From contig DDTJ01000069.1 in NCBI GenBank assembly GCA_002344525.1, positions 1 to 12,723 of the forward strand: a DNA stretch of 12,723 nucleotides. Reading direction: 5' to 3'. Below the pieces are notes generated by a model. The model was not told the DNA's origin and ran no database searches. It saw only the letters and a list, made by a program, of their open reading frames with translations. This DNA is from Akkermansiaceae bacterium UBA2367 (GTDB lineage Bacteria; Verrucomicrobiota; Verrucomicrobiia; Verrucomicrobiales; DEV007). How positions within the stretch are numbered: the stretch's first letter is position 1; every line of letters starts with the position of its first letter. The translations under genes were made by a program, and so were the position numbers. Of the stretch, positions 12,721-12,723 are shown in pieces.

Positions 12721-12723
12721 TTA

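Overview
The window comes from a high-G+C bacterium, most likely of the Verrucomicrobiota/PVC group. The evidence is indirect: a plant/cyanobacterial-style GlgC; a GldA-like ATPase, ABC-2 permease, GldG-like protein and DUF4340 protein in a row; a tandem-ACT protein beside GlmS; and no recognisable Shine-Dalgarno sequence before any of the 11 genes. No rRNA or tRNA gene is present, so the taxonomy is an inference.

Layout. Positions 1-90 hold short tandem repeats. glgC (97-1395) reads leftward, and everything after it reads rightward. glgC and glmS (1515-3368) are divergent across 119 bases. After glmS come a tandem-ACT protein (3421-3897), an OppF/DppF-shaped ABC ATPase that has lost every nucleotide-handling motif (3960-4742), and the SEDS glycosyltransferase RodA (4770-5951). 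Next is a transport block: GldA-like ATPase (5980-6945), ABC-2 permease (7436-8191), GldG-like protein (8245-9750) and DUF4340 protein (9772-11700). Between the ATPase and the permease sits a visibly AT-richer gene for a 130-residue zinc-ribbon protein (6942-7334), bracketed by 13-base imperfect direct repeats and followed by hairpins and a heptad repeat. A trypsin-like lipoprotein (11828-12685) follows a 127-base gap, and the window ends in a possible hairpin terminator. No gene-free stretch exceeds 300 bases.

How the genes fit together. GlgC commits glucose-1-phosphate to glycogen. GlmS commits fructose-6-phosphate to amino sugars, the precursors of peptidoglycan, and RodA polymerises peptidoglycan during elongation. 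The ACT protein and the pseudo-ATPase lie between these wall-related steps and may be regulatory, but no sequence evidence proves a link. The GldA/permease/GldG/DUF4340 genes probably form one envelope ABC complex of unknown substrate.

The most unusual items are the motif-less ABC ATPase, its near-ideal promoter that would give a leaderless mRNA, and the zinc-ribbon cassette inserted into the ABC operon, with a G8 tract that could fuse it to the ATPase by frameshifting.
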